This document shows positions 63,313 through 64,000 of a stretch of 64,000 nt of DNA, in pieces. The notes below the pieces were generated by a model. That model searched no databases, was not told where the DNA came from, and worked only from the letters and a program-made list of their open reading frames with translations. The DNA lies in the NCBI GenBank assembly GCA_014773175.1, contig VXCM01000133.1, positions 1 to 64,000 on the forward strand. Reading direction: 5' to 3'. The stretch comes from Lucifuga dentata. Lineage: Eukaryota > Chordata > Actinopteri > Ophidiiformes > Bythitidae. The translations under genes were made by a program, and so were the position numbers. The stretch's first letter is position 1. The number at the start of each line of letters is the position of its first letter.

Positions 63313-64000
63313 GTATGTATTTAATTTTTGAGTATATCTAAAACTGAGCCTGCATAAGATAAATATGTAGTGGATAAATATTTACTACAAAGAAAATGAA
63401 TATGGATGTTTACAGGAATATTAATCTCCATTCATACTTTGGAGACGTGATCTTTACGAGCATGTTATTTCTGTTTTAGTGGTCACGGATTAACTTTGGA
63501 CTTTACTCAGACTCTTCATTATAAGCTGCCGGCTTTTGTTTGTCTATATTTTCAACTCTCTGTCAAAAATAACACATTTATGTCAAATTTTCTGACTGAG
63601 TCGCCGTTTTCTCTCCTCTAATGCATAATTCATTGATTTGCTGAGTTATTTCAGAAAGAATGTTTTTCGGAGGCATTTTTTGGTTATGACTTGTTCAAAT
63701 ATGATGCAGATTTCAGGCTGTATTGAGTCCAGATGTGACAAGATTGTTTCTGTTTTTGTAAGTCCTCTCACAAAGATAATTGCAGTGGCTACAGTGGCTC
63801 CACAGCCAAAACATAATCTCCTGCCACCTCCACGGCACAGCGTGCAAAAAAAAAAAAAAAAAAAANAAAAAAAAAAAAAAAAAAATCGCACAGAAGATGC
63901 CTGCTGTTTCTTTTGTTTTGCAAATGATGCTCGACAGCATTTTGCAAATTGGATTCGATGGCCAAAAGAAAGTTGAGTTTCCTTTTTGTTCCTTTCGCCA

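Noticed and set aside
63638..63976. 112-codon ORF spanning a poly-A tract and an N
   Set aside because: It is open only because of the A-rich tract (poly-Lys), with no conserved content; likely intron.

Overview
The window is vertebrate nuclear DNA from a ray-finned fish, almost certainly a teleost. The genes have many short exons with GT-AG introns, orthologues of human genes are recognisable at near-full length, and there are TATA boxes, AATAAA signals, CA/TG microsatellites and several families of short fish-type DNA transposons. No prokaryotic, viral or CRISPR features were seen. All exon joins were made by hand from splice signals, reading phase and remembered family sequences. The CDS totals of the complete models are exact multiples of three.

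Layout. 1-8.1 kb: no recognisable gene, one MITE, microsatellites and a long putative 3' UTR. 8.1-12.8 kb (-): ptpn1 (PTP1B), 9 coding exons, 437 aa. 12.8-13.6 kb: a short divergent promoter with a duplicated ACGT-rich block. 14.6-20.0 kb (+): klhl12, 11 coding exons, 564 aa. 22.1-27.2 kb (+): a divergent alpha-tubulin, 5 coding exons, 452 aa, lacking both the K40 acetylation site and a C-terminal tyrosine. 29.5-43.5 kb (+): kdm5b, 28 coding exons, 1549 aa. 46.2-49.7 kb (+): a tmem198b-type seven-transmembrane protein whose last exon appears frameshifted. 50.4-53.9 kb (-): mmp19, 9 exons. 57.2-59.2 kb (-): pym1, 3 exons, 216 aa. 63.3 kb (+): the first coding exon of an unidentified gene that continues past the window.

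The genes do not form a pathway. They look like two conserved vertebrate neighbourhoods joined: klhl12-kdm5b (human 1q32.1) and tmem198b-mmp19-pym1 (human 12q13.2), with ptpn1 at one end. Two pairs are divergent (ptpn1/klhl12 and pym1/unidentified gene), and tmem198b/mmp19 converge with apparently overlapping 3' ends.

The strongest non-genic signal is a family of five ~580-640 bp inverted-repeat elements, all bounded by TTAA and sharing a ~90 bp terminal repeat. Four of them sit in introns. There are also two hAT-type MITEs with recognisable 8-bp target duplications and an ~850 bp near-complete palindrome. Single Ns mark assembly joins; several are flanked by exact 61-67 bp duplications that are probably artefacts. 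I found no convincing novel multi-gene system; the novelty here is in gene-level oddities and repeats.
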